A DNA stretch of 64,000 nt from UBA11606 sp965243715 (lineage in GTDB: Bacteria; Actinomycetota; Acidimicrobiia; Acidimicrobiales; Aldehydirespiratoraceae), in assembly GCA_965243715.1 (NCBI GenBank), contig CBDEVU010000017.1, positions 930,001 to 994,000 on the forward strand, given 5' to 3'. The position numbers and the translations under genes were made by a program. Below, piece after piece: positions 49,446 to 57,826 of the stretch (positions within the stretch are counted from its first letter, which is position 1; every line of letters starts with the position of its first letter). The notes under the pieces were generated by a model. That model was given only the letters and a program-made list of their open reading frames with translations, was not told the DNA's origin and made no database searches.

Positions 49446-50855
49446 GTGACTGGGCCCGGCTTGGCGCGGCAGGTGCGAGGTGATCGGCGACTGCAACGGT
49501 TCCACGGCGGTCGCCTGCTCGTGGGCGGCGCGCCGATGCGTGTGCTGCGGGTAAGCGAACGCGCCTGCCGACTGATCGACGGCTGGCTGTCGGGGACGCC
49601 CATCGGATCAGATAAAGCCGAGCAAGCCCTAGCCGACCGGCTCGTCTCGGTCGGAATGGCCCATCCGTTGCCCTCGCCGGTGGAGACTAACGCCGTTACG
49701 ATCGTTGTGCCGGTACGAGATGACTTGGCCGGACTCGAGCGGTTGCTTGCTTCGGTCGGCGACCAGTCGGTAGTTGTGGTCGACGACGGGTCGAGGGAGG
49801 CGGTGGCCGCTGCGATAGCGGCGCGTCGCTCGGTCACGGTGCTGCGCAACGAACAGTCTGAGGGTCCGGCAGCGGCCCGTGAACGAGGGCTAGCGGCGGT
49901 CACGACGCCCCTAGTTGCCTTCGTGGACGCCGACGTTGTGGTTGGCGACGGCTGGCTGGCAACTCTGGTTGGCCATTTTGCCGACCCATCGGTGGCGGTT
50001 GTCGCGCCCCGGGTTCGGTCGGCCCCTGGGACCTCGACCCTCGCGGCCTACGAACGGGCCTTCTCTCCTTTGGATCTCGGCGATTCGCCCTCGCTGGTCG
50101 GCCCCGGACGGTCGGTGGCGTACGTTCCCTCGGCGGCCCTTGTCGCTCGCACCGAGGCAATCCGCGCCGTGGGCGGCTTCGACCCCGTGCTGCGGTTCGG
50201 AGAGGACGTCGACCTGATTTGGCGCCTAGTGGCCGCCGGTTATGTCGTCCGCTACGACCCGTCGGTCGAGGTTCAGCATCGGCCCCGATCAACCTGGTGG
50301 CAATGGTGGACCCAGCGTCGCCATTACGGGTCGGCGGCGGCCCAGTTGGCCACCCGGCACGGCGCGGCCGTCGCCCCCGCGCGCGGCAGTCGGTTGGTGC
50401 TCGGTGGCGTGATGGCGGCGGCCCTTGGCTGGCCCACATCGGGGCTCGGCTTGGCAGCCGTAGCGGTTAGTCAGACCCAGAGGACTCTTGAGCCGATCGT
50501 GGGCGACCGCGACGCGGCCAAGTATTTAGCCATCGTCGGCCACCTCCGCGCCGCTCGCTTTTTTGCCAACGCCATGACCCGCGCCTGGTGGCCCGCCGCC
50601 CTCGGCGTTGCCTTCGTCAGCCACCGGGCTCGTCGGGGATGTGCCACGGTGGGGATCGCCGCGGCGCTGGCCGACGCCCTCGAACGTGACAGCGAAGTTA
50701 ACCTCGCGGCGAGTTCCGTCATCCGTCTGGCGGACAATCTGGCCTACGGACTGGGCGTCTGGGAGGGGATGCTGAAAGAACGGTCGCTCGCCGCCGTTGT
50801 CCCGGACCTAAGCCCGCGAACCTCATTGACTCATCGTTTTCGTTGGGCGAGATAG
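49446..50855 (+). CDS. mftF: Mycofactocin glycosyltransferase MftF
   Basis: A 469-residue GT2 family enzyme. The N-terminal part (about 1-80, LVGGAPMRVLRVSERACRLIDGWL) has the MftF-specific layout, followed by the GT-A domain: VTIVVPVRDDLAGLERLLAS, VVVDDGS, VAFVDADVVVGDGW and a C-terminal helical/membrane region. It adds glucose units to premycofactocin to form mycofactocins. The GTG start at 49446 follows CAGGGA and fits the MTGPxL family start. It lies 31 bases from the divergent hsdM and overlaps the enoyl-CoA hydratase by 25 bases. Confidence 0.9.
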   Translation: MTGPGLARQVRGDRRLQRFHGGRLLVGGAPMRVLRVSERACRLIDGWLSGTPIGSDKAEQALADRLVSVGMAHPLPSPVETNAVTIVVPVRDDLAGLERLLASVGDQSVVVVDDGSREAVAAAIAARRSVTVLRNEQSEGPAAARERGLAAVTTPLVAFVDADVVVGDGWLATLVGHFADPSVAVVAPRVRSAPGTSTLAAYERAFSPLDLGDSPSLVGPGRSVAYVPSAALVARTEAIRAVGGFDPVLRFGEDVDLIWRLVAAGYVVRYDPSVEVQHRPRSTWWQWWTQRRHYGSAAAQLATRHGAAVAPARGSRLVLGGVMAAALGWPTSGLGLAAVAVSQTQRTLEPIVGDRDAAKYLAIVGHLRAARFFANAMTRAWWPAALGVAFVSHRARRGCATVGIAAALADALERDSEVNLAASSVIRLADNLAYGLGVWEGMLKERSLAAVVPDLSPRTSLTHRFRWAR

Positions 50856-51616
50856 GCCGCGGCGGCGGCCCGTGACTCATCGTCGTGGAGGGCGTTTACC
50901 AAGCTGTCGGCATCGGACCATGCCGTCTTGGTCGACACGAGCGACTCCGCCGCGGCGTCTACGGCGGCGAGCGTGGCGCGAAGTGGGCGCCTTGACTTGT
51001 TGGCCAGCGACACGGCGAGATCTTCGGCGCAGGCCACGACGTCGGTTTCGGGCACTACCCGGTTCAAGAGCCCTAGGCCTTGGGCTTCGGCCGCGGTGAA
51101 CGGGCGACACGTCAGCACCAGATCACGCGTCGCGGCCGGTCCGATCTCGCGCACCAGTCGCTGGATGCCGCCCCACCCGAGCGGAAGGCCGAGGTCCACT
51201 TCAGGAATCGCGAATCGTGTGTTATCGGCGGCCACGCGCAAATCACACGCCGCGACCAAGACCAAACCGCCGCCGACACAGTGGCCGTGGATGGCGGCGA
51301 TGGTCACCGCGAGCATGCCCTCGATCGCTTCGGCCATCAGTCGACCAGCATCAGCTGCGGCCCGCGGCAGGCCACCCGTCGTACCCTGGAACGCAGCCAA
51401 GTCGGCGCCCGCAGAAAAGGCGCGGCCCTCACCAGAAACGATCACGCAACGAATATCGGGCTGAGCGTTGAACCACGCCGCGGCTTCGACGAGTTCCGCG
51501 AGACACTGATGGCCGAGTGGATTGAGTTGAGTGGGTCGGTTCAAGGTAAGTCGGCCCACGCGCTCTTCAATCGAGACACGAAGGGTTTCGGGTGAGAAGT
51601 CGCTGGTGAATGCCAT
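50831..51616 (-). CDS. Enoyl-CoA hydratase/isomerase family protein
   Basis: A ~261-residue crotonase-fold protein. The first oxyanion-hole loop FSAGADLAAF and the second HGHCVGGGLVLVAACDLR, with RFAIPEVDLGLPLGWGG after it (a Glu in the catalytic region). It likely hydrates or isomerises an acyl-CoA; the exact reaction is open. ATG 51616 is used; a start at 51631 would add five residues. Its 3' end overlaps mftF by 25 bases in antisense, which closes the mycofactocin region. Confidence 0.9.
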   Translation of the reverse strand: MAFTSDFSPETLRVSIEERVGRLTLNRPTQLNPLGHQCLAELVEAAAWFNAQPDIRCVIVSGEGRAFSAGADLAAFQGTTGGLPRAAADAGRLMAEAIEGMLAVTIAAIHGHCVGGGLVLVAACDLRVAADNTRFAIPEVDLGLPLGWGGIQRLVREIGPAATRDLVLTCRPFTAAEAQGLGLLNRVVPETDVVACAEDLAVSLANKSRRPLRATLAAVDAAAESLVSTKTAWSDADSLVNALHDDESRAAAAAYLAQRKR

Positions 51617-51777
51617 ACGCGACGATGCCACGCCCGAAGTGCTGGAACCTACAACTAAGCCGAGAAAAGCGGGGTGGAAGGCCCCCGCCCGCCTTCTGAA
51701 CTAGGGCGGGGTTGGAGTCGGCGGTGCGTCGTGGCATCATGGCGTCACTTCGTGGGTTGGCAACAGCCCAGAAGCAC

Positions 51778-51850
51778 GCTCCCTTAGCTCAGTCGGCAGA
51801 GCGTCTCCATGGTAAGGAGAAGGTCGTCAGTTCAATTCTGACAGGGAGCT
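51778..51850 (+). tRNA. tRNA-Thr (anticodon GGT)
   Basis: GCTCCCT pairs with AGGGAGC, discriminator T, no encoded CCA. Anticodon stem TCTCC/GGAGA closes ATGGTAA; anticodon GGT at 51811-51813. T-loop TTCAATT is present. Confidence 0.95.
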
Positions 51851-51897
51851 CGTCGGAATGGTTCTCGGTTCGCCCGGGATTCGGCCGCTCCGAAGGC

Positions 51898-51974
51898 GGC
51901 GACGTAGCTCAGTTGGTGAGAGCGCTCGACTCATAATCGAGAGGTCGACAGTTCGAATCTGTCCGTCGCTACCA
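51898..51974 (+). tRNA. tRNA-Met (anticodon CAT, elongator type)
   Basis: GGCGACG pairs with CGTCGCT (first pair G-T), discriminator A, encoded CCA at 51972-51974. Anticodon CAT at 51932-51934 within CTCATAA, stem CTCGA/TCGAG. The overall pattern matches actinobacterial elongator tRNA-Met; a tRNA-Ile2 with modified C is the alternative. Confidence 0.92.
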
Positions 51975-52017
51975 AGTCCCTTGTAATCCACCGAACTGAG
52001 AAGAGGCGAGACGTCGA

Positions 52018-52665
52018 ATGGTTCCAGAATCCCGACGTCTCCGGATCGTTACCGACTCTTCACGTAACCCTGCTGGTTCTGACGGGTCCAACCCTACAGA
52101 ACCCGACATGGCCTTTTTGGTCGAGCGGGCTGCATCCGGCGAGCGAGAAGCGTTCGACGAGTTGGTTCGCCTCACCCATCGCGATGCGTTTGGGTTGGCG
52201 TATCGCCTCACCGGCGACGAGGAAGACGCACGCGACGTGGTTCAAGACGCATATCTCAGGGCGTATCGCAGCATTGGTCGGTTCCGCGGCGACGCGCGCT
52301 TTACTACTTGGCTGTACCGCATCGTGGCCAACTGTGCGTCCACCACGACTACGCGCCGGGCCCGGCATCGCCACGAGCCACTGCCCGACGAGGACGCGGT
52401 TCTTGATTCTCGTCCGGAAGTTGATCCGGTGGCCCAAGCCGAAACGGCGGAACTGCGCGCCGATCTCGACGCGGCAATCCGCGATCTACCGCCCCGACTG
52501 CGCGCCGTCGTTGTGCTGCGCGATATTTACGACCTCCCCCACGAAGCCATCGCCGACGAGTTGGGTATCAGCGTCAGCGCCGCCAAGGTTCGGCTCCATC
52601 GAGCCCGCCGTCGCCTACGTGAGCAGGTGTTCCCTATGCCAGGAGATTCGCTCCATGCCATCTGA
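52018..52665 (+). CDS. ECF sigma factor (RpoE-like)
   Basis: A 215-residue sigma factor. Region 2 (LTGDEEDARDVVQDAYLRAYRS, FRGDARFTTWLYRIVANC) and region 4 (LPPRLRAVVVLRDIYDLPHEAIADELGISVSAAKVRLHRARRRLRE, in parts) are clear and a flexible linker joins them. The ATG at 52018 has GAGG about 12 bases upstream; the first 30 residues are unstructured and a start at 52108 (MAFLVERAASG) is possible. It overlaps the zinc-finger protein by 11 bases, the usual sigma/anti-sigma arrangement. Confidence 0.92.
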   Translation: MVPESRRLRIVTDSSRNPAGSDGSNPTEPDMAFLVERAASGEREAFDELVRLTHRDAFGLAYRLTGDEEDARDVVQDAYLRAYRSIGRFRGDARFTTWLYRIVANCASTTTTRRARHRHEPLPDEDAVLDSRPEVDPVAQAETAELRADLDAAIRDLPPRLRAVVVLRDIYDLPHEAIADELGISVSAAKVRLHRARRRLREQVFPMPGDSLHAI

Positions 52666-53026
52666 CCAACTGACCTTCGACCGCTCGGTTTGTGCCGGGT
52701 TCGCCGACGGGTTCGCCGCGGCCGGCGAATCCCCAACACTCTCGCCCGCGGCCAGTTCCCACGCCCAGCAGTGTCTCCGTTGCCAGGCCGAGATCGTCAA
52801 CTATCGCCGTATGCGCCGTGCGTTACGTGGCCTGGCTACCGAGCCAACTGTTGTCGACCCGCTGTTCGAACACGAGATTTTGTTGGCTCTCGACATAGCC
52901 GACGGTAAAGGCGGGAGTCGGGTGCCCGCTATTGCTGCCGCGGCTATTGGTGGCTTGGCTGCCGCTGCGGGAGTTATCGTCGCGTGGTCGGCTCGTCATC
53001 GCCGTGTGGTCCGCTTTGCTACCTAA
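52655..53026 (+). CDS. Putative zinc-finger anti-sigma factor
   Basis: A 123-residue protein with a HxxxCxxC zinc finger (HAQQCLRCQAE, near residues 42-50), a likely cytosolic sigma-binding part, one membrane helix (about 90-110, AIAAAAIGGLAAAAGVIVAW) and a short basic tail. This is the ZAS layout of anti-sigma factors. ATG 52655 has AGGAG nine bases upstream. The upstream sigma gene overlap supports partnership. The outer part is too short to hold a real sensor domain. Confidence 0.8.
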   Translation: MPSDQLTFDRSVCAGFADGFAAAGESPTLSPAASSHAQQCLRCQAEIVNYRRMRRALRGLATEPTVVDPLFEHEILLALDIADGKGGSRVPAIAAAAIGGLAAAAGVIVAWSARHRRVVRFAT

Positions 53027-53096
53027 TCGCGGGTTGGGCGCGGCACCGCGACAGTCGATCTCGGGACCTTGGCTGGTAGCCTTTACTACTGTTCTC

Positions 53097-53169
53097 AGGG
53101 GCGTGGCTCAATTGGTAGAGCACCGGTCTCCAAAACCGGCGGTTGCAGGTTCAAGTCCTGTCGCCCCTG
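53097..53169 (+). tRNA. tRNA-Trp (anticodon CCA)
   Basis: AGGGGCG pairs with CGCCCCT, discriminator G, no encoded CCA. Anticodon stem CCGGT/ACCGG closes CTCCAAA with anticodon CCA at 53130-53132. It lies just upstream of secE-nusG, its usual position in bacteria. Confidence 0.95.
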
Positions 53170-53223
53170 CAAAGTAGTTCAGTAGTTTTTTAGCCCAGGA
53201 ATATCCACCAAGGACTTTGGCCC

Positions 53224-53520
53224 GTGTCGATGAATCGAAAACAAAAGCGAATGTTGCAAAAGCAGGGCGAGATCGACGCCGATGGCGAACCAATCCGCTC
53301 CCGCAAGCAACCGAGTGGCGCTCAGGCACAAGAACGAACCCGCCCGCTACAGTTCATGCGCGAGGTTAGAGGTGAGTTGCGTAAGGTGGCGTGGCCCACC
53401 CGCGACGAAACGATCAACTATTCGGTTGTCGTGTTGATCACCATCGTGGTGGTTGGCACGATGATCTACGGCCTCGACTGGCTGTTTTCCACCTTCATCC
53501 TCGAACTACTCGAGAGCTAA
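53224..53520 (+). CDS. secE: Preprotein translocase subunit SecE
   Basis: A 98-residue protein: a basic, hydrophilic N-terminus (about 1-42), the amphipathic region FMREVRGELRKVAWPTRDETI, and one C-terminal membrane helix (about 66-90). GTG 53224 or ATG 53230 can start it. It follows tRNA-Trp by 54 bases and precedes nusG by five bases. The SecYEG role is standard. Confidence 0.95.
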   Translation: MSMNRKQKRMLQKQGEIDADGEPIRSRKQPSGAQAQERTRPLQFMREVRGELRKVAWPTRDETINYSVVVLITIVVVGTMIYGLDWLFSTFILELLES

Positions 53521-53525
53521 GAGTT

Positions 53526-54287
53526 ATGACCCACGACCCCGAACAAGAAGACAATTCCCGAAGCAACAGCACCGCTCCGCTCGGCGCGGGCCTAGCCAAC
53601 GAGTGGATGGGTGGGGCAGCCGCGGGTTCGCCCGCGACTAAACCCGCCCCGGTTATTGGAGTGGTCATTCTTGACGAAGACGAATTACTCGAAGCTGACG
53701 CGGTTGGCGATGAAGACCCCGACCTTTACCTGAGCCCCTACGACCGGCCAGGTGATTGGTTTGTGCTCCAATCCCAGTCAGGTCACGAGAAGAAGGTCAA
53801 ACATAACCTTGAAGCTCGTATTGCCTCGATGAACATGGAGAACCTCATCTATGAGGTGGTTATACCCACCCGCGAGGTCCCCGAGTTCAAGAACGGTAAA
53901 AAAGTCATGACCGAGAAGCGACTCTTTCCCGGCTATTTACTTTGTCGTTCCCGCCTCGACGACGCTACTTGGCACGTCATTCGCAACACCCCGGGGGTCA
54001 CCGGCTTCCTCGACCAAGGAGGTAAGCCCTCTCGTATGCGCCGCAAGGATGTCGAGAACTTCCTCGGGGTCGAAGCCGAGCGTAAGCAGGAGGCCACCAA
54101 GAAGGCCAAGCCCATGTTCGAGTACGCGATGGGTGAAACTGTGCGCGTCAAAGAAGGCCCGTTCGCTGACTTCTCCGGTGAAATAATTGAGATCAACGAG
54201 GACCAACTCAAGGTCAAGGTGCTAGTCAACATCTTCGGCCGAGAAACCCCCGTCGAGCTTGAGTTCGCGCAAATCGCTCGACTCTGA
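53526..54287 (+). CDS. nusG: Transcription antitermination factor NusG
   Basis: A 253-residue NusG with an N-terminal acidic extension (about 1-70), the NGN domain (WFVLQSQSGHEKKVKHNLEAR in parts, IPTREVPEFKNGKKV, LFPGYLLCRSRL, NTPGVTGFL) and a KOW domain (ETVRVKEGPFADFSGEI). The long N-terminal extension is common in actinobacteria. ATG 53526 is set five bases after secE. It binds RNA polymerase and influences pausing and termination. Confidence 0.96.
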   Translation: MTHDPEQEDNSRSNSTAPLGAGLANEWMGGAAAGSPATKPAPVIGVVILDEDELLEADAVGDEDPDLYLSPYDRPGDWFVLQSQSGHEKKVKHNLEARIASMNMENLIYEVVIPTREVPEFKNGKKVMTEKRLFPGYLLCRSRLDDATWHVIRNTPGVTGFLDQGGKPSRMRRKDVENFLGVEAERKQEATKKAKPMFEYAMGETVRVKEGPFADFSGEIIEINEDQLKVKVLVNIFGRETPVELEFAQIARL

Positions 54288-54371
54288 CGCAGATTCCCTC
54301 CGGTAGCCGGGTTGTTCTTGGCTGTCTCTACCTCCAAACTAGACCGTTCACTTTTCTCTTAGGAACTCATC

Positions 54372-54800
54372 ATGGCCAAGAAGCAGGTCACTGCTGTTGT
54401 AAAAATCCAGATCCCCGCCGGGCAGGCCTCACCCGCGCCGCCGGTCGGTACCGCCCTTGGTCCTCATGGCGTGGCGATTATGGACTTCTGCAAAGAGTAC
54501 AACGCGAGGACCGAAGATAATCGCGGCCAGATTGTGCCGGTCGAAATCTCCATCTACGAAGACCGTTCGTTCTCCTTTGTTCTCAAGACCCCGCCCACCC
54601 CCTTTCTGATCCGTCAGGCGGCCGGGGTCGACAAGGCAGCGAACAACCCTGGTCGCGAGACCGCTGGCTCTATCACCGATGCCCAGGTCGAAGAGATCGC
54701 CCAACTCAAAATGCCCGATCTCAACGCCATCGACCTTGATGGTGCCAAGCTCCAGATTGCTGGCACCGCCCGATCCATGGGCATCGAAGTTTCTGGCTGA
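54372..54800 (+). CDS. rplK: 50S ribosomal protein L11
   Basis: A 142-residue L11 with KIQIPAGQASPAPPVGTALG, the NIMDF-type stretch IMDFCKEYNARTED, and the RNA-binding C-terminal domain (IDLDGAKLQIAGTARSMGIEV, in parts). It forms the GTPase-associated centre. First of the rplK-rplA pair; 61 bases before rplA. Confidence 0.98.
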   Translation: MAKKQVTAVVKIQIPAGQASPAPPVGTALGPHGVAIMDFCKEYNARTEDNRGQIVPVEISIYEDRSFSFVLKTPPTPFLIRQAAGVDKAANNPGRETAGSITDAQVEEIAQLKMPDLNAIDLDGAKLQIAGTARSMGIEVSG

Positions 54801-54861
54801 AGTCCAGCCTTTCCTCTGACCGGAACACCTCGCCGGCAGGGAATAACCAGAGGGAGCCAAA

Positions 54862-55566
54862 ATGGCGAAAAGTAAGCAGTACAACAACAACGCTAAAAAG
54901 TACGACCGCGACCGGTTGCACTCCGACCACGAGGCCGTCGCGATCATCAAGTCGCTTGGCATGAAGCGCTTCGACGAAACCGTCGACATTGTGATCCGCC
55001 TCGGCGTTGATCCTCGCAAGGCCGATCAGATGGTACGAGGCACCGTGGCCCTTCCGTCGGGCACCGGCAAAGACGTAATCGTTGCCGTGTTTGCCCAGGG
55101 CGAAGCCGCGACAGCAGCACGCGAAGCAGGGGCGGAATACGTCGGCGATAAAGATCTTGCGGCTGAGGTCGAAAAAGGAATGACCCGTTTCGACATCGCC
55201 ATTGCCACGCCTGACATGATGCCCATCGTTGGCAAACTCGGTCGAATCCTTGGCCCCCGAGGCCTCATGCCGAACCCCAAAACCGGCACCGTCACCAACG
55301 ATGTGGTCAAGGCCATCAACGAATTCAAAGGGGGCATGGTCGAGTACCGCACGGATCGTTTCGCCAACGTCCACGTGCCCATCGGCAAGGCCTCCTTCGA
55401 TGATGAAGCGCTCCTTATTAACCTGCGGGCGTTGGTTGGTGAACTTGAGCGGGTCAGGCCTTCCTCCGCCAAGGGCAAGTACATCAAGAAGATCGTCGTG
55501 TCGACCACGATGGGTCCGGGCGTTCGCGTCGAACCCAGCGAGGTTGGTGCAGCAGTCGAATCGTGA
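54862..55566 (+). CDS. rplA: 50S ribosomal protein L1
   Basis: A 234-residue L1: N-terminal KYDRDRLHSDHEAVAIIKSLG, RGTVALPSGTGK, and IGKLGRILGPRGLMPNPKTGTV (in parts: GRILGPRGLMPNPKTGTV). ATG 54862 has AGAGGGAGC upstream. It binds the L1 stalk of the 23S rRNA and can repress its own operon. Confidence 0.98.
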   Translation: MAKSKQYNNNAKKYDRDRLHSDHEAVAIIKSLGMKRFDETVDIVIRLGVDPRKADQMVRGTVALPSGTGKDVIVAVFAQGEAATAAREAGAEYVGDKDLAAEVEKGMTRFDIAIATPDMMPIVGKLGRILGPRGLMPNPKTGTVTNDVVKAINEFKGGMVEYRTDRFANVHVPIGKASFDDEALLINLRALVGELERVRPSSAKGKYIKKIVVSTTMGPGVRVEPSEVGAAVES

Positions 55567-55619
55567 CCGCGGGGTCGGTTTTCTGGGTAGCCCCGGTAGC
55601 CTGACCCACACAACCTAAC

Positions 55620-55829
55620 TCTGCTCCACCGAAGACATCCGGTGCGCCCGCCTCGCTTCACCGCTTGACGAGCACTAATGGGCCTAGCCCGCCGGACGAG
55701 GATGAGCTCCCCGATTCGACCTAACCTTCCCAGGCCTAGGTCAGTCATATGGGCGCTTCCCGACTCGGTGAGGCGCCCGTTTCTTTTCACCCGAGAAGAA
55801 CCAAACCCAGATCCAGAAAAGGAGGTGAG
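55620..55829 (+). promoter_or_regulatory. Ribosomal protein L10 leader / attenuator region
   Basis: The 263-base gap between rplA and rplJ carries a structured leader. A hairpin GGGCGC (55751-55756)/GCGCCC (55773-55778) is followed by GTTTCTTTTC, like an attenuator. A strong SD, GGAGGTG, follows at 55821. This is the usual place of the L10 autoregulatory leader. No coding gene is seen in it. Confidence 0.6.
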
Positions 55830-56405
55830 ATGCGAAACCCAAGATCAGATAAGGTCGCAGTCGTTGAGGAAGTGGGCGAGAAATTCGCCCGAGCCGATGC
55901 GACATTGCTCACCGAATACCGCGGACTGAACGTGCCAGCCATGGCCGTGCTTCGGCGGGCCCTGCGTGAAGCAGGTGGCGAATACAAGGTGTACAAGAAC
56001 ACGCTCGTACGTATCGCCGCGAAGAATGCTGGCTTAGACATCGACGATTTGTTGACCGGTCCGACTGCGCTAGCGTTCGTTAGTGACCAGACGGATGGAT
56101 CACCAGGCGACCCCGCCGCGGTGGCTAAGGCACTGAAGGACTTTGCCAAGGCCAACCCAGCGCTCGTTCTCAAAGGAGGAGTGCTCGCCGACAAGGTTTT
56201 GACCGCTGATGAGTTGAAAGCCCTCGCCGAGCTGCCGTCTCGCGATGTCTTACTCGCTCAACTCGCGGCTGCCTTCCAGGCCCCTATGGCGAAACTGGCT
56301 GGCTTGCTGTCCGCACTGCCACGCGATTTCGCCTACGGCTTGCAAGCGCTTATCGACATCGGTGACCACGCCGGTGATGACAATCAACCTGAACAATCAA
56401 ACTGA
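55830..56405 (+). CDS. rplJ: 50S ribosomal protein L10
   Basis: A 191-residue L10: NPRSDKVAVVEEVGEKFARADATLLTEYRGL (in parts: TLLTEYRGLNVPAMAVLRR), YKVYKNTLVRIA and a C-terminal helix that binds L7/L12. ATG 55830 is set by GGAGGTG; the frame is open upstream but that region is the leader. The last residues (DNQPEQSN) form a polar tail. Followed by rplL after 42 bases that contain short repeats of CAAACTGAACAATCA. Confidence 0.96.
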   Translation: MRNPRSDKVAVVEEVGEKFARADATLLTEYRGLNVPAMAVLRRALREAGGEYKVYKNTLVRIAAKNAGLDIDDLLTGPTALAFVSDQTDGSPGDPAAVAKALKDFAKANPALVLKGGVLADKVLTADELKALAELPSRDVLLAQLAAAFQAPMAKLAGLLSALPRDFAYGLQALIDIGDHAGDDNQPEQSN

Positions 56406-56442
56406 ATAACCAAACTGAACAATCAGACTGAACAATGAGGAG
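56406..56442 (+). repeat. Short CTGAACAATCA-type repeats between rplJ and rplL
   Basis: The rplJ end and the gap repeat the unit CTGAACAATCA with small changes (CTGAATAACCA, CTGAACAATCA, CTGAACAATGA). It may be slippage-derived. Confidence 0.6.
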
Positions 56443-56447
56443 TAGTC

Positions 56448-56828
56448 ATGGCTACTAAGGAAGAGATTCTGGACGCGATCGGTGCAATGACCGTTCTCGA
56501 ACTGAGCGAACTGCTATCGGACTTTGAAGAGAAGTTCGGCGTCACCGCGGCGGCCCCCGTGGCCGTGGCGGCCGCCCCCGCCGCAGGCGATGGTGACGAC
56601 GGTGCGGAGGAAGAGAAGGACTCCTTCGACGTTGTTCTCACCGGCCCCGGCGACAAAAAGATCCAGGTAATCAAGGAAGTCCGCAGCCTCACCAGCCTCG
56701 GACTCAAGGAAGCCAAGGACTACGTGGATAGCGCTCCGAAGGTCATTCTCGAAGGTATTTCTAAGGCCGACGCCGAGAAGGCTCAGCAAGCCCTCGAAGC
56801 GGCCGGTGGCACCGTCGAACTCAGGTAA
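56448..56828 (+). CDS. rplL: 50S ribosomal protein L7/L12
   Basis: A 126-residue L7/L12: N-terminal dimerisation helices (TVLELSELLSDFEEKFGVTAA, in parts), an Ala/Pro-rich hinge (APVAVAAAPAAGDGDDGA) and the C-terminal domain EKDSFDVVLTGPGDKKIQVIKEVRSLTSLGLKEAKDYVD (in parts). GAGGAG lies seven bases before ATG 56448. It recruits translation GTPases. Confidence 0.98.
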   Translation: MATKEEILDAIGAMTVLELSELLSDFEEKFGVTAAAPVAVAAAPAAGDGDDGAEEEKDSFDVVLTGPGDKKIQVIKEVRSLTSLGLKEAKDYVDSAPKVILEGISKADAEKAQQALEAAGGTVELR

Positions 56829-56849
56829 GTTAGTTGTAGTATCCAAGCG

Positions 56850-56877
56850 AACGGCGTCGGCTTCGGTCGACGCCGTT
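56850..56877 (+). terminator. Strong hairpin after rplL
   Basis: A perfect 10-base-pair stem AACGGCGTCG/CGACGCCGTT with an eight-base loop (GCTTCGGT) lies 22 bases after rplL. No T tract follows, so it may act as a weak terminator or a processing/stability hairpin. Confidence 0.6.
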
Positions 56878-56918
56878 GCTCGGTAGTGAACTGTGTCCCG
56901 TCGTTTTAGGGTTCGCCG

Positions 56919-57701
56919 ATGACCGATCCGATCTCCCACGTAAACGTTCTTCCGTTCGACGCGGTGCGGAACTTCCGCGACCTTGGCGGATATCCGACAC
57001 TCGACGGCTCTGTCACTCGTTGCGGTCAGGTGTTTCGTAGTGGCCGACTCGATAGGCGGACCAAGACCGACACCGATCTCCTCGTTTCGCTCGGTATCTC
57101 CACGGTGTTCGACCTGCGAACGACGAAGGAGGTCGAGTCCCGCCCCGATCGACTGCCCGATGTGATCAACCACGTTCACCTGCCGATGTCGAGCGACATC
57201 ACCCAGCAACTGGGCCTCTTCGACCGCATTTTGGCGGGACAGATGTCGGGGTTCACGAAAGTTGATATGGCCGACGGTTACCTCCGGATGCTCGAGAACT
57301 TTCCTGAGCACCTAGCCCAGATAGTGAGGGCCGTAGCGGCGGGCGAGAAGATCCTCTTCCACTGCGCCGCGGGGAAGGATCGTACCGGGATCACCGCGAT
57401 GGTCATGTTGGGTATCGCGGAGGTTGCCGATTCGTTCGTGCTCGATGACTATGAGCAATCGGCCGCGCATCAGCGCGCAGGGGTGGTGGAGAACTTTGCC
57501 GCAGCGGTCAAGGAACAGGGGCTAGATCTCGAACGCTTTGATCTCCCGGCGATGATGGGCGCGCCTCGTCAGGTTATGAAGATGACGCTTGATGGTGTGC
57601 GGGAGCGGTGGACCAATCACGCCGGATTCCAAGCCACTCTCGGCCTTACCCCAGGCGAACTTGCCGCGGCCAAGCGCAACTTACGCCTCGACCCCGTGTG
57701 A
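56919..57701 (+). CDS. Tyrosine/serine protein phosphatase (MptpB-like)
   Basis: A 260-residue phosphatase: N-terminal VRNFRDLGGYPTLDGSVTR, RSGRLDR and the P-loop HCAAGKDRTG with Cys149 and Arg155 as catalytic pair. The pattern is that of the DSPn/MptpB family (HCxxGKDRT), which can hydrolyse phospho-Tyr, -Ser, or phosphoinositides. It lies between rplL and rpoB on the same strand, an insertion in the usual ribosomal-RNA polymerase block. It is followed by a terminator, so it may be read with rplL through the weak hairpin. Confidence 0.88.
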   Translation: MTDPISHVNVLPFDAVRNFRDLGGYPTLDGSVTRCGQVFRSGRLDRRTKTDTDLLVSLGISTVFDLRTTKEVESRPDRLPDVINHVHLPMSSDITQQLGLFDRILAGQMSGFTKVDMADGYLRMLENFPEHLAQIVRAVAAGEKILFHCAAGKDRTGITAMVMLGIAEVADSFVLDDYEQSAAHQRAGVVENFAAAVKEQGLDLERFDLPAMMGAPRQVMKMTLDGVRERWTNHAGFQATLGLTPGELAAAKRNLRLDPV

Positions 57702-57729
57702 CAAAACGATGGCTTTTCGTCGTAGCTCC

Positions 57730-57758
57730 TTGACCTCGTCGACAGACTTCCCTACGAT
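57730..57758 (+). promoter_or_regulatory. Sigma-70 type promoter upstream of rpoB
   Basis: TTGACC (57730-57735), a 17-base spacer, TACGAT (57753-57758). It lies 217 bases before the rpoB start. A terminator hairpin between them (57799) may form part of an attenuation leader. Confidence 0.55.
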
Positions 57759-57798
57759 ACCTTGGTAACGGGATCCTGCTCTGGGGCCTCGATTGTTG

Positions 57799-57826
57799 AC
57801 ACCGTCCAAAATGTCGGTGTTTTTTG
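57799..57826 (+). terminator. Rho-independent terminator between the phosphatase gene and rpoB
   Basis: A perfect ACACCG/CGGTGT stem with a ten-base loop, followed by six Ts. If the promoter at 57730 is used, this is an attenuator within the rpoB leader. Confidence 0.7.
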
